From NCBI GenBank assembly GCA_032622095.1, contig CP136063.1, positions 23,378,987 to 23,442,986 of the forward strand: DNA of 64,000 nt, in the 5' to 3' direction. Source of the stretch: Siphonodentalium dalli. Taxonomy: Eukaryota > Mollusca > Scaphopoda > Gadilida > Siphonodentaliidae. The notes beneath the pieces are model-generated. The model did not search any database, had not been told where the DNA came from, and worked only from the letters and a program-made list of their open reading frames with translations. The position numbers were made by a program, and so were the translations under genes. How positions within the stretch are numbered: position 1 is the first letter of the stretch; each line of letters opens with the position of its first letter. Positions 10,304 through 21,365 of this stretch are shown here, piece after piece.

Positions 10304-11250
10304 GTGGCCAAAAGTTTAGCCAAATGAAAATTTTATTCGCCAAATGAAAACAACTTTGGCCAAATAGATCCTCATTTTCCGGGCGATTCCCAATAATGAC
10401 TATAATATTTGTTTTAAACTGTATTTGTTACTCAGAATAAAAACATAATTAAAACAACACTAAAACAACTTTAAAAACAATATTATACGAACATAGGTAT
10501 CACACAGGCATATCAATTCATAACAAATTAATATAGAATACGGCTATCGCAAACATGAAACTAAAATTCTATATAATTATAATCACACAAATCCGCTAAA
10601 CCAATTGTAATAACTCTATGTCGATGACTCCACGGCGGTCGCTAACTATTGCTTATTATAGTAAGGTGATAACTGTTGAATATCTATTGTATTCAAACCT
10701 TTTATGGTGTGAAGCCAGGTTATTAGACGGGACGCAGTTAATGACACATTACGTAACCATTGAGTTAAGAACTGCTCGTCTGTAAGGAACAAAGCTTTTT
10801 AGGTACTTTATCTAAATTATCTGACAGACTGCCTAATCAACAAAAAATACACCACCATGCAGTATACAGCTTAAGCGTTTCGACAATTAGGCTGGCTAAA
10901 TGTTAGAGCGTACATTTTGCTGTCTCGTGGGGTGAAGGAGAAGATATCTCGCGCCCTCCTACTACCTCTATTGCTGTCTCGTGAAGTTTGATTATGTGCA
11001 GTTTCAATGTGTAATGTTCCCTTTGTACAACCGTCACAATTCAATCAACGCAACCGTTACGGTACGATATTTTCGTGGTCCGAAATACTTTCATCGCATA
11101 ATTTCGTCTTGAATGTCGATCTATTCAGCGTTTTTTAGTTAGCTTTCCGTCTCCATTTGGGATAACAAAAAATGTTTAGCCAAAAGTTTAGCCAAATAAA
11201 ATTTTTATTAGCCAAATTTGAAAAAGATTGGCCATTGGTTAATTTGGCTA
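10304..11250. mobile_element. 947-bp insertion with GCCAAA-rich ends
   Basis: The left end reads GTGGCCAAAAGTTTAGCC and the right end, reversed, GTAGCCAAATTAACC. Both ends carry dense GCCAAA words, including a shared AGTTTAGCCAAAT plus AAAATTTTATT and GCCAAAT block at 10312-10345 and 11185-11216. It splits a retroelement-like reading frame whose two halves (DAIQTAAASVRAG before, VADAVMETESSFNP after) look like one protein. The interior (10380-11160) has no gene. Target-site duplication could not be fixed. Confidence 0.5.
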
Positions 11251-11671
11251 CCGACAGCGCGAACCCTGTCGCTGATGCCGTGATGGAGACAGAGTCTTCA
11301 TTTAACCCGATGACTCCAGAATACATCAGCCTGGAGTCATCCATCTCCACCACGACCAGCAGCACAACAACATGATCAGCTCCACCCGTACCCTTGAAGA
11401 AGTGAAAAGTGTGCTGGCGACTCAGACAGAGGCCGAAAGATTGAGAGCAGAGGTCCAGGCTGACTGTCTGAAGTATCGACAACAGCAAGAAGCCAACGAC
11501 AGATTATTTAAACAGCACGGAGTTGAGCTCCCAACAACAACAACAACAACAACAGCAACAAAAACAACAACAACAACAGAAGTAGAAGCACATCAACGAA
11601 AGAAAGAAAAAAAAACATCATGTCTAGATAATTTGTTTTCATTCTCATTGTTATGTTTACCATACTCATAA
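11251..11671 (+). pseudogene. Broken retroelement ORF, 3' part
   Basis: One frame to 11375 reads an acidic, Ser/Thr-rich segment (METESSFNPMTPEYISLESS) and stops. An overlapping frame from 11372 carries a charged, helix-prone stretch (EEVKSVLATQTEAERLRAEV) and a Thr run from a CAACAA repeat (11530-11578). It ends at 11671 in a frame of low-complexity Lys. This looks like the downstream half of the protein interrupted at 10304. No protease, RT or integrase motif is visible. Confidence 0.4.
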
Positions 11672-12590
11672 CCCTAAAATAACTTCATAGTGGGTTGTAA
11701 GAAAGGGCATCATGCCCTTCAATGTCTCCCTGGCCCAGTCCAAAACTCCAAATAAACAAAGACGTGAATACGTGGATCAGGTATCATATTTATGCACATC
11801 AACAGGTCCTACACTTGCAGGTTTATGACATTTTTGAGAAGACATTATTGCGAAATAGAAATCCCCGGTATTCCAGTGCTGAAAGGGCATCACGCAATCC
11901 GTGTACTAATAGTTCTTGGTTTCATTTAACACGCTAATGAGGTAGTCATTTATTGTTAAACCAATAGCCTTTATTCAGAGTTCAATTCATTGCGCATTGT
12001 TTATACAAAGCATAATAGCAGGGATCAGAGCATGCTGTACATAAATAGTTATGAATAGGCCATTACCAAATGAACAGTCATGTCTCTCACATCATGGTTA
12101 AAATGTGGAAAAGTCGAAACTCGATCTCCGAAAACTGCTGGTCTTCCCGATCCTATTCTGATGTTGGGAGTTGTACAGATCGCCTAGTTTATAAATTGTT
12201 AGCTCTCTTGTAGTTAGATATTTTACTCGGAGTGAAAGGCTGGTGAATTGACATCACATTATATTTTCTGGGATTTGTGAAACATATAAATTTCCCTGGG
12301 TGAGAACATCCGAAATGTGCTATCAATTATAGCCGATGGGGCTTATTAGCTTCTAATATTCACACCACATAATATATAAGTAAAACAACACCTCATCTAA
12401 TATTCACACCAAATACCTATCCGAGCACCACCTATCATTCGGGTCCTTCAGTCCGCGACTTAGTCGTAATCATTTATTGTGTATTATCTTCTACTCCACA
12501 CACTAATGATTGGTATCCCTATATATCTATCATTATTAAATCACAATATACGCGAAACTTACTACGTTTTCTTCAAACACTATACCGCGT
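11672..12590. other. No supported gene
   Basis: A short perfect hairpin, AGGGCATCATGCCCT, lies at about 11704-11718. The rest is AT-rich with only short random frames. Confidence 0.5.
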
Positions 12591-12871
12591 TTACCCCTTG
12601 TCCCCAATGTTACACCTATATGCTGCACACAAACCAGAAATGTTGTTTGAGAACTGATGTAATATAGAAAACCATGTTGGACCCCATCTTGGATAAGTTT
12701 CACCAAAGTGGATTTCTAAGGATTTTGGGTGTGTCTTTTCTGAGGCCTTTTCGCGTCGAATGACTAAAATCAGCTTGTATCCAATTTCTTCCGGGTTTTC
12801 CCCAAATTCAGCTTCAACGACCGCACTATTAAGGTGGATTATTTCTTCCGCAACATTACCTATATAGTATC
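12591..12871 (-). CDS. Unidentified terminal exon, 92 codons plus stop
   Basis: The minus strand shows a textbook splice acceptor (TTTATTATTTCATTCCCAG) ending at 12872. It is followed by an uninterrupted frame to a TAA at 12591-12593. The translation has even, protein-like composition (for example NVAEEIIHLNSAVVEAEFG, then ENPEEIGYKLILVIRREKA, then HFGETYPRWGPTWFSI). The exon begins in phase 2. I do not recognise the domain. No upstream exon was located; the sequence just upstream on this strand is LINE relic. It could instead be a transposon-derived exon. Confidence 0.35.
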
Positions 12872-12949
12872 CTGGGAATGAAATAATAAATACAAATCGA
12901 AAACCAAGTATCAGTTAATTTTTCATCATAGTACATTGGTTTTAAGAAC

Positions 12950-13515
12950 ATACATGGTAATATATATCAGCTAGGGTTCTTAAATCAGGTTGAATCAGAT
13001 CAGGTACTTGATGAAAGTCATTCTCCGAGAAAGCATACAAATCTTGAGTATTGGATGTACGTGCGTTAAAATCACCTGTAAGAATTAAATTATCATAATC
13101 CAATTTACGCCTATTTCGCAATCTAGTTTAATAAAGGCTTCTTTATTGGAGTATCTGGACTTTTCTGCTGGGATATAGACAGCACCAACTAAAACATCAG
13201 ACTTCCCATCAAATATATCTTGGATATAATTACCCAGCGAACAATTTTGCAACTCGAATGCACTACTGATATTTTATCCGCCAAATTATTCCTGTACGTA
13301 ATGGCTATAGCGCCGGATTTTCTACGGCTTATACTATCGTACGATTCTTAGAAGAAAAGGTGAAGCCAGGTAAAGATAAATCATCACAAGCATCCGTCAA
13401 TGTCTCCATAAAGCATAATACATCATATAAATTATACAATTCAACAAATTCAGGACAGTCTCATCGTTTAGTCAAACTACACACATTTAAAGTCAGGACA
13501 GATAGCTCATCTGTG
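12950..13515 (-). pseudogene. LINE endonuclease-domain relic
   Basis: Read on the minus strand, three frames together give an AP-endonuclease-type domain. In 5' to 3' order these are LTLNVCSLTKR near 13500, a CFMETL block, a SRRKSGAIAITYRN segment near 13300, DVLVGAVYIPAEKSRYSN near 13165 and the diagnostic LTGDFNARTSNTQDLY near 13070. GDFN is the conserved Asp/Asn motif of non-LTR endonucleases. Several frameshifts and a stop break it, and no reverse transcriptase follows. Confidence 0.75.
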
Positions 13516-14264
13516 CACCTATTATGAACACGGTGAAAAATAGAGTTGACGGTGTACTCCAGTCAGGAAACGTGTCTACCAATTCATATTGATTTTATTT
13601 AGATTTATTTTTCGTATAAAATGACTGTGCCGTTCAATAATGGTCCCTGATATTCACGACCGTATTATTTATTTGCGTTTTTCTGTGGTAATTTTCAGTT
13701 ATTTTAATCATTGAAAATAAACATATGATACACTCTAGATCTTATTCAATTGATTCGAACTTAATATTACAATATATACAGTCAATCGGAGACATTTTGC
13801 GGCTCGAATTCGTTCGGAATACCACGCTGGTGGCCTCTATGTAAAAGTTCTATTTATAGAACAAAGAAGTGTCCCATTAATTGAATAACATAATATCGAA
13901 ATAAAATCAATATTAATTGATACAGTCGTTTCCAGGGAGAGATTTCCAACTCATACGGATTATTTCATACACAGGAAACTATCTAAAATTTGCTATATAT
14001 TTAAAGAGATAATCCATCTTTAATGACATGTTGATTTTGTTTCATTTCATATATGTGTATTCGGGAGAGAAGAATTGTTTAATGTGTCCCGGACTTATTC
14101 TTCACTCCCGTTACCAGTTGTATACTTATTTCACTGTAAATATACATGTATGGTGAATAATTTATTAATTATGTTGAAATTAAAGGGGCGGCAGGTCACT
14201 CGCAGTGGGAAAATGTGCAAAATAAGTCTTTAAAAACATCATCACTAAGAAGAACATGCTGAAA
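13516..14264. other. No supported gene
   Basis: AT-rich unique sequence with no coding frame of note. A fragment of the repeat shared with 5395-5490 follows at 14265. Confidence 0.5.
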
Positions 14265-14380
14265 TAGATAAACTTTGTTCTTAATTGCTTTATTGATAAT
14301 TCGCAAATGACGAAATTTCGCGTGTTGAAACCATTGTTATGTAAACAAAACTGTCACAGTGAGTTGTCAACAAACATTGC
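14265..14380. repeat. Second copy of the repeat at 5395-5490
   Basis: Shares CCATTGTTATGTAAACAAA and its flanks with the earlier copy, in the same orientation. It carries an additional segment (about 14288-14320) absent from the first. Confidence 0.7.
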
Positions 14381-14471
14381 GAATCGTGTATGAAGTTAAT
14401 ATGTTAGTCTGAATATAATGTTCACAATATTTTCCAATGATTTGATCTTTTCAATGTTTACCGTAAAATTT

Positions 14472-14842
14472 AGTCAAAGTAATTATAAATAGGGACTATA
14501 ATACGAATATATATAGAGAAGACGATGTTTAAAAACAATCATTAATTGCTTTCAATGCAAGGGTCTCCGTTGTGGATAGAGAACGAAACGGGGGTTTAGG
14601 TATATTTCGGGGGTATTACGTAAGACAAAGAAGTCAACTTTATGGACTATTCTTCATGATTAATAGTCCCTAAAGTGGACTTCTTTGTCTTACGTATAAC
14701 CCCCGAAATATACATAAACCCCTGTTTCGTTCTCTATCCCCAACGGAGACCCTTGCCTTGAAAGCAATTAATGATTGTTTTTAAACATCGTCTTCTCTAT
14801 ATATATTCGTATTATAGTCCCTATTTATAATTACTTTGACTT
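14472..14842. mobile_element. 371-bp snap-back (foldback) element, ~175-bp arms
   Basis: The left arm runs from AGTCAAAGTAATTATAAATA at 14472 and the right arm ends in its complement at 14842. The arms pair almost without interruption, through GAGAAGACGATG, TTCTCTATCC/GGATAGAGAA and GACAAAGAAGTC, to a loop of about 10 bases near 14655. Only scattered mismatches separate them, so the inversion is young or maintained. No ORF. A transcript across it would form a long hairpin RNA. Confidence 0.9.
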
Positions 14843-15250
14843 AATGCATTGTGCATAACGTAATTTGATTGGCTATTAAATTGGGATATGTTAATCAAAT
14901 GGAAAAACACATTAGCTATATTTAGCCTACGTATAGCTCTGATGATGACAGTTTTAGATTGTAATATTTTTGGATAAATATCTCAACAATTATCGTACCT
15001 TCACTTTTAATAAAGTGGCAACAACATATTAATGATAACATCAACCGAAATAATAACTAACATGCGAAGAAATGTTTAAATATAACGGAATAGAAGTTTC
15101 CGGTCAAAAATAAATAAATTCGTTTCAGCGAATTCCTATGTTTATAACAAAGTATTACAGTTTGTTATTTCCTCCGACGCCATTATTTTCACCAAGACAC
15201 AGCGAGGCAGAGCAGGGAACTGTTTGGTTTGTTTATTTGCAGAATCTAAC

Positions 15251-15540
15251 TTCTTAGAATCCAGGGGCTATTATACGATATTGCCAACAAAGTTCCACAG
15301 ACTCCGCAGTCTTCTGTGCCATCAGCCCCAGACATACCACCGTCTCCAGTCTACGAGACCACGGAAGAGTAGAGGCAATCTCATACGACTTCCCCGTCGA
15401 GAAATGTTTGGGCTGAAGTTCATTAGAATAGTATATCCAAAAATAGATTGGAAATTCCCAACGGAACGCCTACTCAAATGTTGCCAATGGGCTGACTTGT
15501 CTCAACGACGGGTGTACCTTCAGTACCGATAAATGTTAAA
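15251..15540 (+). pseudogene. Possible Pro/Ser-rich coding relic
   Basis: One frame reads LYDIANKVPQTPQSSVPSAP, then a PPSPVYETTEE segment, then a TAG. The same frame resumes after the stop with RLEIPNGTPTQMLPMG, a second stop and STTGVPSVPINV. The composition resembles a disordered cytoplasmic tail. The stops in frame argue against function. No family recognised; this may be chance. 14843-15250 shows nothing. Confidence 0.2.
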
Positions 15541-16030
15541 ATGTTGAAATGCTTTCAACGCGGAGGGGAGAGACCATTCTTTCAACACGAAGGGGAGAGG
15601 TCATGCTTTCGAATAATGTATAATATGTATTGTTCACGGAGGGGAGAGTCCATGCTTTCAACACGGAGGGAGAGTCCATGCTTTCAACACGGAGGGGAGA
15701 GGCCATGCGTTCAACACGGAGGGGAGAGTCCATGCGTTCAACACGAAGGGGACAGGACACGCTTTCAACACGGAGGGGAGAGTCCATGCTTTCAACACGG
15801 AGGGAGAGTCCATGCTTTCAACACGAAGGGGAGAGTCCATGTTTTCAACACGAAGGGGAGAGTCCATACTTTCAACACGAAGGGGAGAGTCCATGGTTTC
15901 AACACGAAGGGGACAAGCCGTGGTTTCAACACGAAGGGGAGAGGCCATGCTTTCAACACGGAGGGGAGAGGCCACACTTTCAACACGGAGGGGAGAGACA
16001 TTGCTTCAACACGAAAGGGAGATGCCATGC
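15541..16030. repeat. 27-bp minisatellite, about 17 units
   Basis: The unit is CTTTCAACACGRAGGGGAGA followed by GNCCATG, with GA/GG and CAC/CAA variants. Because 27 is divisible by three, several frames stay open on both strands, which explains the long Arg/Gly/Pro-rich ORFs. The array grades at its right side into longer units containing the GAATAATGTATAATATG block of the element below, so it appears to have grown from that element's left end. Confidence 0.9.
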
Positions 16031-17245
16031 TTTTGAATAATGTATAATATGCATGTATTGTTTCTTTGCGAAGGAGAGAGGCCATGCTTTCGAATAATGT
16101 ATAATATGTATTGTTGCAATGCGAAGGGGAGAGGCCATGCTTTCGAATAATGTATAATATGTATTGTTGCATTGCGAAGGGTAGAGACAGTAGGTTTTAA
16201 ATGTTGCAATATTCACGAAGGGGAGAGGCCATGCTTTCGAATAATGTATAATATTTATTCTTGTATTGCGTAAAACGCGAGAACAAAACGCGAGAACATT
16301 TAGCTTATTTGTTCCTGTTACTCGAAATAGTCACTCTGTTACTCGGAAGCTGTTCCTGGTCCTGGTTCCGTTCATGTTACTCGAAATAGTCAATCCCAGT
16401 ATAAATACAAATGTTCAAAAGTGGTACAGAAGTCCTTTCCTCGAAAATTAAATGTAACCCAATGCACGTGTCTTGGAATCGATACCAGTGGGATAAAACA
16501 GACGGGTGCATCACTGGTTGCATGGTGGTTATGTATGGTCCGAATGATAAGTTTAGATAAAGGGAAAGGCAAGCGATATGGAGTGTAGGGATTGAAGAAA
16601 AGGAGCAATTGAACTTACCATTTATTGGCAGAATAAAATGAACGACCCATTTATATGCCATTGAAAACATTATTGGGTGTATGACGCAAATCAAAACATT
16701 GTGTCAACGAATGCTGGGGGCTGTGAATCTGATTGATGTAATATTTATATGCATGTCTTTTGACTACATTTTGAGACAACCAGCTAAGTCAATTGAGTGA
16801 ATGGCAGCCTAGTTTTCTGTGCTGTCAGTATTATTGGCAGAGGAAACACTTTTAATAAAATTAATTTATACCCTGTCTATGTTAGTGTATACATATTTTG
16901 TAAATTCCAGCTTTTTACCCTGCTGTGTGTATTCATTTTTATACCATAATTGCCTGTTCTATTGTGCGTATAACACCTATTTTGTAAACATAATCTTGTG
17001 GGTATACAGCTTCCTACTGTGGGTATAAATTTCTACTGTGGGTGTAAATTTTCAAACGTTATTTCATGTGTTAAACGTTTATACCCATAGTAGAACTACA
17101 TCGTAGTTAGCAAAATAGTTCCTATGTGACATTCATTTAAAATTGGAAGTTGTCATGATATCAATTAGATATGAGGAAAATTGCATGAATTTCAATCAAA
17201 TGTAGCTTGCTAGTGCTATATTAATTAGGAAACATATGAATGATA
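16031..17245. mobile_element. Dispersed tandem-repeat-bearing element, copy A
   Basis: About 900 bp from 16211 onward matches 61750-62670 (copy D) along its length at roughly 85-90 percent by eye. Shared landmarks are TTGCGTAAAACGCGAGAA, TACTCGAAATAGTCACTCTG, AGTGGTACAGAAGTCCTT, a GGTGCATCACTGGTTGCATG block and ATTGGCAGAGGAAACA. Near 17010-17090 it carries short CTACTGTGGGTRTAAATTT units and then a 3' part shared with copies B and E (TATACCCATAG, TTGGAAGTTGT, a TTTCAATCAAANGT block and GCTTGCTAGT). No transposase is present; it is a non-autonomous element of unknown class. Confidence 0.8.
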
Positions 17246-17783
17246 ATTCAAAATGACTGATCGCTTAGAAAGAATGCTAGACGTTTCGGCACCTGGACGT
17301 TTCGGCACCTGACTTTTCGGCACCTGCTAATTTTCAGACCAACGAAATTATGAGTAAAGACTAAATTTTTGTTTATTATTTATTTCAATAAAATGTGATA
17401 GACTCCCAAAGCGATTGGACGCACTTCAAATCGGCTCCGGCAAAATTCAAATTAACCAGCTATAGACACAGGCGCAATACGGTCATGAATCGTGGATTCG
17501 TTTAACGGAATCATAGTGTCATGTCGCAAACCATGTTTGTCGGCGAAATCTCCAGAATTCCACGGATTTCGTGGATTTGAAAGCTAATTAGTTAAATTAT
17601 CCCGCGTGCGTGGCCGCAATAGTTTTCGGATATAACTTGGATTTACACAATTCACAAGGTAATACCTTTTTGAGTATGACTAAATATCACGCCAAATGTG
17701 CTTAATAAGAGAAAAAAGTCTAATGCTACTAGAAAACTGGAATATAAAAATTCCAAAAGTAATTCTGACTGTCCCGACGCTGC

Positions 17784-18760
17784 AATGAGCGAGTCAGATC
17801 GAAGTCCACAGCGTTCACCGAAAAAGCAATGGAAAAATTCGTAGAATATTCTAATCCGGAGACATCAATACAAATCACCCAGCACATAACCGTGCAACAT
17901 CAGATACAAACTGTTATTAATAAAATAGAAGTGCTCGCGAAGGAAACGAATGAGAACTTTTAATAATTACATACAACATATGAGGAAAAATTGAAGGAGA
18001 AATTCTCAGATCTGGATAAACAGTTAACCAACAAATTAAATGACAAAATGACAAAACTAGAAAGTCGTGTGGCTGATCTCGAAAAGAGTAACAACGATCT
18101 GCGATCTTTGCATAGCTGATGACCATTCTGTTGAATCACTGAGATCGAATTTTGGTGTATCGACAAACTTTGTTACACTACTAGGACTTAGAAGACAAGT
18201 AGTGGCTCTTTCTCGTGATTTAAATTTGCCTTTAAGAAAAATTTATGGCACGATAATTCCAAACAATATTCCATTACTGATTCGCCAAAACCGGGGAGGA
18301 AGGTACTTCTATGATACATTCATCATGGAAAATATAAACCCCTCATCGCCATTCATTCGCAAATGGAACAACGATTTAAGCATAAACCTCACACGGAAGC
18401 AAATACTTTCGAACCCTTTCAAACTACTACCAGATATTAAATTCCGCTGGTTCCAATACCTTATAATAACAAGGATCATCGGAACGAATAAACTACTGAA
18501 AAACATGCGCATAGTAACAGATGGATCATGCCAGAGATGTCATGCAAACTATTATTCACATCTTCTACGATTGTCACATGGTAAAGTCTTTTTTAAAAGA
18601 TGTCGAAGCTTGGTTCGCAAAATCCGGTATATATATTTCCACATCAAAGGAAAGTTTTCTCCTACCGCCCACAGCAGGCAACAAAAACAAAATAACTACC
18701 ACACTTATCATACTATATTTATAAAACAAAGTTCACCCCGGATGTCATGTCTTTAATGTC
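17784..18760 (+). pseudogene. Internally deleted non-LTR retrotransposon (ORF1 plus RT tail)
   Basis: From an ATG at 17784 (MSESDRSPQRSP) an ORF1-like protein runs through one frameshift to a coiled-coil stretch, with heptad-like KLNDKMTKLESRVADLEKS near 18040-18090. It is joined directly to the C-terminal region of a LINE ORF2 (about 18110-18590): KWNNDLSINLTRKQ, PDIKFRWFQYLIITRIIGTN, then a CxxC-type tail (GSCQRCHANY, continued in another frame by IIHIFYDCHMVKSFLKDVE). Endonuclease and RT catalytic motifs are missing, so the middle was deleted. A coiled-coil ORF1 would suit the L1/Tx1 group; the assignment is tentative. Confidence 0.7.
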
Positions 18761-18994
18761 ACTTATTTTGGAAATTAAAAATAGATGTAGAATTGAACGG
18801 ACTGGATTTGTTCTGGCTTTCCCTTTGCAGTTTCGATGAAGACTTGAACATCCATCCAGATGAATAATATATCGTTCCAATGTATGATTTTATGACTGAA
18901 TGGGATAATCCATTCAGTATAGCATGGGTTAACGTAACGTATTTCAAGATGCACAATGTTTACTCATATATATCGACATGTGGTCGTTCTACAA

Positions 18995-19490
18995 GGGTCT
19001 GATGCTGCGGCGTCGATGTGAAAATTATGTTGGTCAATTCAAATTATGACAGCTCTCTGAACAGACAACATTGTCTGTTCGCGACATATAAGAGGGTCAT
19101 CAATACTGATATTGCTAAGATACTCACATACTACGCGAGGGGGAGAAGCTTGAAGTCCAGGCACTTCTATCAAGCGTCTGGTGGTGTGGTGTCGATTTGA
19201 AAATTCCGTTTGTCGATTCGCTACGTCATATTATGATAGTTCTCTGAACAGACAGCCCTGGCGGTTCCCGATATATAGGCGGACCATCAATACCTGATAT
19301 ACTCAAATACACGTAAGCCGAGTGAGGAGTTTGAAGTCCAGACACTTATATCAAGGGGGCTGTTGATGTCGTGTCCATGTGAGAATCAAATTGGTCGATA
19401 GCTCGTACGTCATAACACGATAGCTCTCAGAACAGACCATCCGATCTATTCGCGATATATAAGAGGGACATCAATAACGATATTTCTAAA
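18995..19490. repeat. Diverged ~182-bp tandem repeat, 2.6 units
   Basis: Units begin near 19013, 19194 and 19377 with GATGTGAAAATT-like words. They repeat TCTGAACAGACA, CGCGACATATAAGAGGGTCA-like and TTGAAGTCCAGRCACTT blocks in order. Divergence is about 20-25 percent. The ORFs here are not conserved across units. Confidence 0.8.
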
Positions 19491-19801
19491 AAATTGCACC
19501 ACATAAATAGTGCAGCGACCGAACGCCCAAAATGGTTGTGTAACCCTACCCACGGTAGAACAAGCTGAAACCAATATATATACCAGGTTGGGGCATGACG
19601 AACAAGTAAAGTTGATTGGCGTTTGTTGTCTCTTGGCCTGTCGGTATTCATATTGGGAAATTCCGCTGCTGCACGTTCGATGCTACCAATAGCAAAGACA
19701 ATATCATATATGAAAAGAAAACAAAACGAAACAAGTGCCGAAACGTCTTCGGTGAAGTGCCGAAACGTCCAAGCACCTGGGCCGAAACAACCAAGTGCCG
19801 T

Positions 19802-20610
19802 AGTTGAATTCGCCAACAAAATTACAAAAATAATAATTATGGCATAAATAAAATACACGCATAGTAACCGAGAGTACAAATTTTTCACAAAAGGCTCGTG
19901 GTTAAAACCACAATTCCACTTGTGGTGAAAATTTTGTATTCTCGGCTACTATGGGTGTATTCTATATCTACCGTGGGTGTATTCTATATCTACTATGGGT
20001 GTATTATATATCTACCGTGGGTGTATTCTATATCTACTATGGGTGTACTCTATATCTACCGTGGGTGTATTCTATATATACTATGGGTGTATTCTATATC
20101 TACCGTGGGTGTATTCTATATCTACTATGGGTGTATTCTCGGCTACTATATATGGGTGTATTCTATATCTACCGTGGGTGTATTCTATATCTACTATGGG
20201 TGTATTCTATATCTACTATGGGTGTATTCTATATCTACCGTGGGTGTATTCTATATCTACTATGGGTGTATTCTATATCTACCGTGGGTGTATTCTGTAT
20301 CTACTATGGGTGTATTCTATATCTACCGTGGGTGTATTCTATATCTACTGTGGGTGTATTCTATATCTACTATGGGTGTATTCTATATCTATCATGGGTG
20401 TAATTGTTCAGATGTCATTTCCTTTAAAAGGTTTATACCCATAGCAGATCTACATCGAATAATAGCAAACTAGTTCTTTTGTAATATATATTCATTTAAA
20501 TTGGAAGTTGTTATATATCAATTAAATGTGAGGACAGTTGCCTGTATTTCAATCAAACGTGGCTTGCTAGTATTATACTAGGAACCATAGTTATTAATGG
20601 GAATGTTAAT
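19802..20610. mobile_element. Tandem-repeat-bearing element, copy B (22-bp array on right arm)
   Basis: Layout: a GAATTCGC left end (19808); a single inverted ATACACGCATAGTA word (19855); a central hairpin around GGTTAAAACCAC (about 19899-19910); then about twenty 22-bp units of CTACYRTGGGTGTATTCTAT (19950-20402). Units alternate TACTATGGG and TACCGTGGG, giving a 44-bp higher order. The 3' part from 20400 matches copies A and D. The long Tyr/Cys-rich frames across the array are a by-product of stop-free repeats. Confidence 0.85.
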
Positions 20611-20654
20611 TATAGCTTAGCAACAGACTGCTCCGGTTCCATGCATAGTTCAGT

Positions 20655-21115
20655 CCCCTACGCAGGACTTACCGCTGCCTACACCTAAACGTAATGTGAA
20701 GAAATGTCAGATTTATTTGAGACGTTTGTAGGTTACAATTCATTCTGCATTATTAAATTTTACAATTTCACCCATACAGAGCCCCAGACAAACATGAGCA
20801 GACGACACTCTTCTATATGTTTCTATATATGTGTGGGGCTCCCTGCAGGGTAATGGATGTTTTTTTTATTTTATGTCCTAAAAATTGTAAGAAACATTTA
20901 TTAAAAAAAAATGATAAAAAATTGTCAGGCCAATGCATTCTCTTATATATGCGAGGCGACCTATGGTCGACTCGCATATACAAGAGAATGCATTGGTACA
21001 GGGTAACAAAATCCCTTACTTACAGGACTTACCGCTGCCACACCTACACATAATGTGAAGAAATCGCACATTTATTTTTTTGAGACGTTTGTATGTTACA
21101 ATTCAGTCTGCAGTC
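20655..21115. repeat. Palindrome-bearing insertion between ~95-bp direct repeats
   Basis: The block CAGGACTTACCGCTGCC through AATGTGAAGAAAT and GAGACGTTTGTAGGTTACAA occurs at about 20662-20757 and again at 21021-21115. Between them sits a 67-bp near-perfect palindrome (20931-20997) starting CCAATGCATTCTCTTATAT, with AT-rich sequence on its left. Related palindromes lie at 24873-24938, 25020-25087 and 60953-61016. Confidence 0.8.
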
Positions 21116-21365
21116 TAGATCAAGCCAGAATGAATTATAACTGACAAAACACCTTCAATAAAAAATGTTAGATTTAATTAAGAAAATACACCTGTTGGCG
21201 GCGGTCAGACACAGCGTAACGAGGGGACTGAACTTTGTTTTGTAGCTGGCAGACTGACGTGACGATTTACAAGTATGCATCGCTACGCGTGACGAAAATT
21301 ATTATCGCATCATGTTTCAGTTACTTGGTGAGGATACACATTAAAAGTAAACAGCGGTGTGGTTG

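Larger units (their letters stand above)
17280..19801. mobile_element. 2.5-kb segment framed by inverted GTGCCGAAACG word arrays
   Basis: The left edge carries three tandem units of ACGTTTCGGCACCTG (17280-17326). The right edge carries the complement in at least three units, AGTGCCGAAACGTC and variants (19732-19801). The two arrays are inverted with respect to each other, like subterminal repeats of a transposon. The segment contains a dead LINE (17784-18760) and a triplicated block (18995-19490). No transposase recognised. It directly abuts copy B of the tandem-repeat element. Confidence 0.55.

Noticed and set aside
15541-16172. Arg/Gly- and Pro/Leu-rich proteins on both strands
   Set aside because: Produced by the 27-bp minisatellite; both strands are open and no start or splice signals support them.
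19427-19888. 153-codon minus-strand membrane-like protein
   Set aside because: It crosses a repeat boundary and the GTGCCGAAACG array, and has no domain; the hydrophobic part is read from AT-rich repeat.
19898-20473. Overlapping 150-190-codon Tyr-rich frames
   Set aside because: By-product of the 22-bp stop-free array; all three forward frames are open with the same repeated words.
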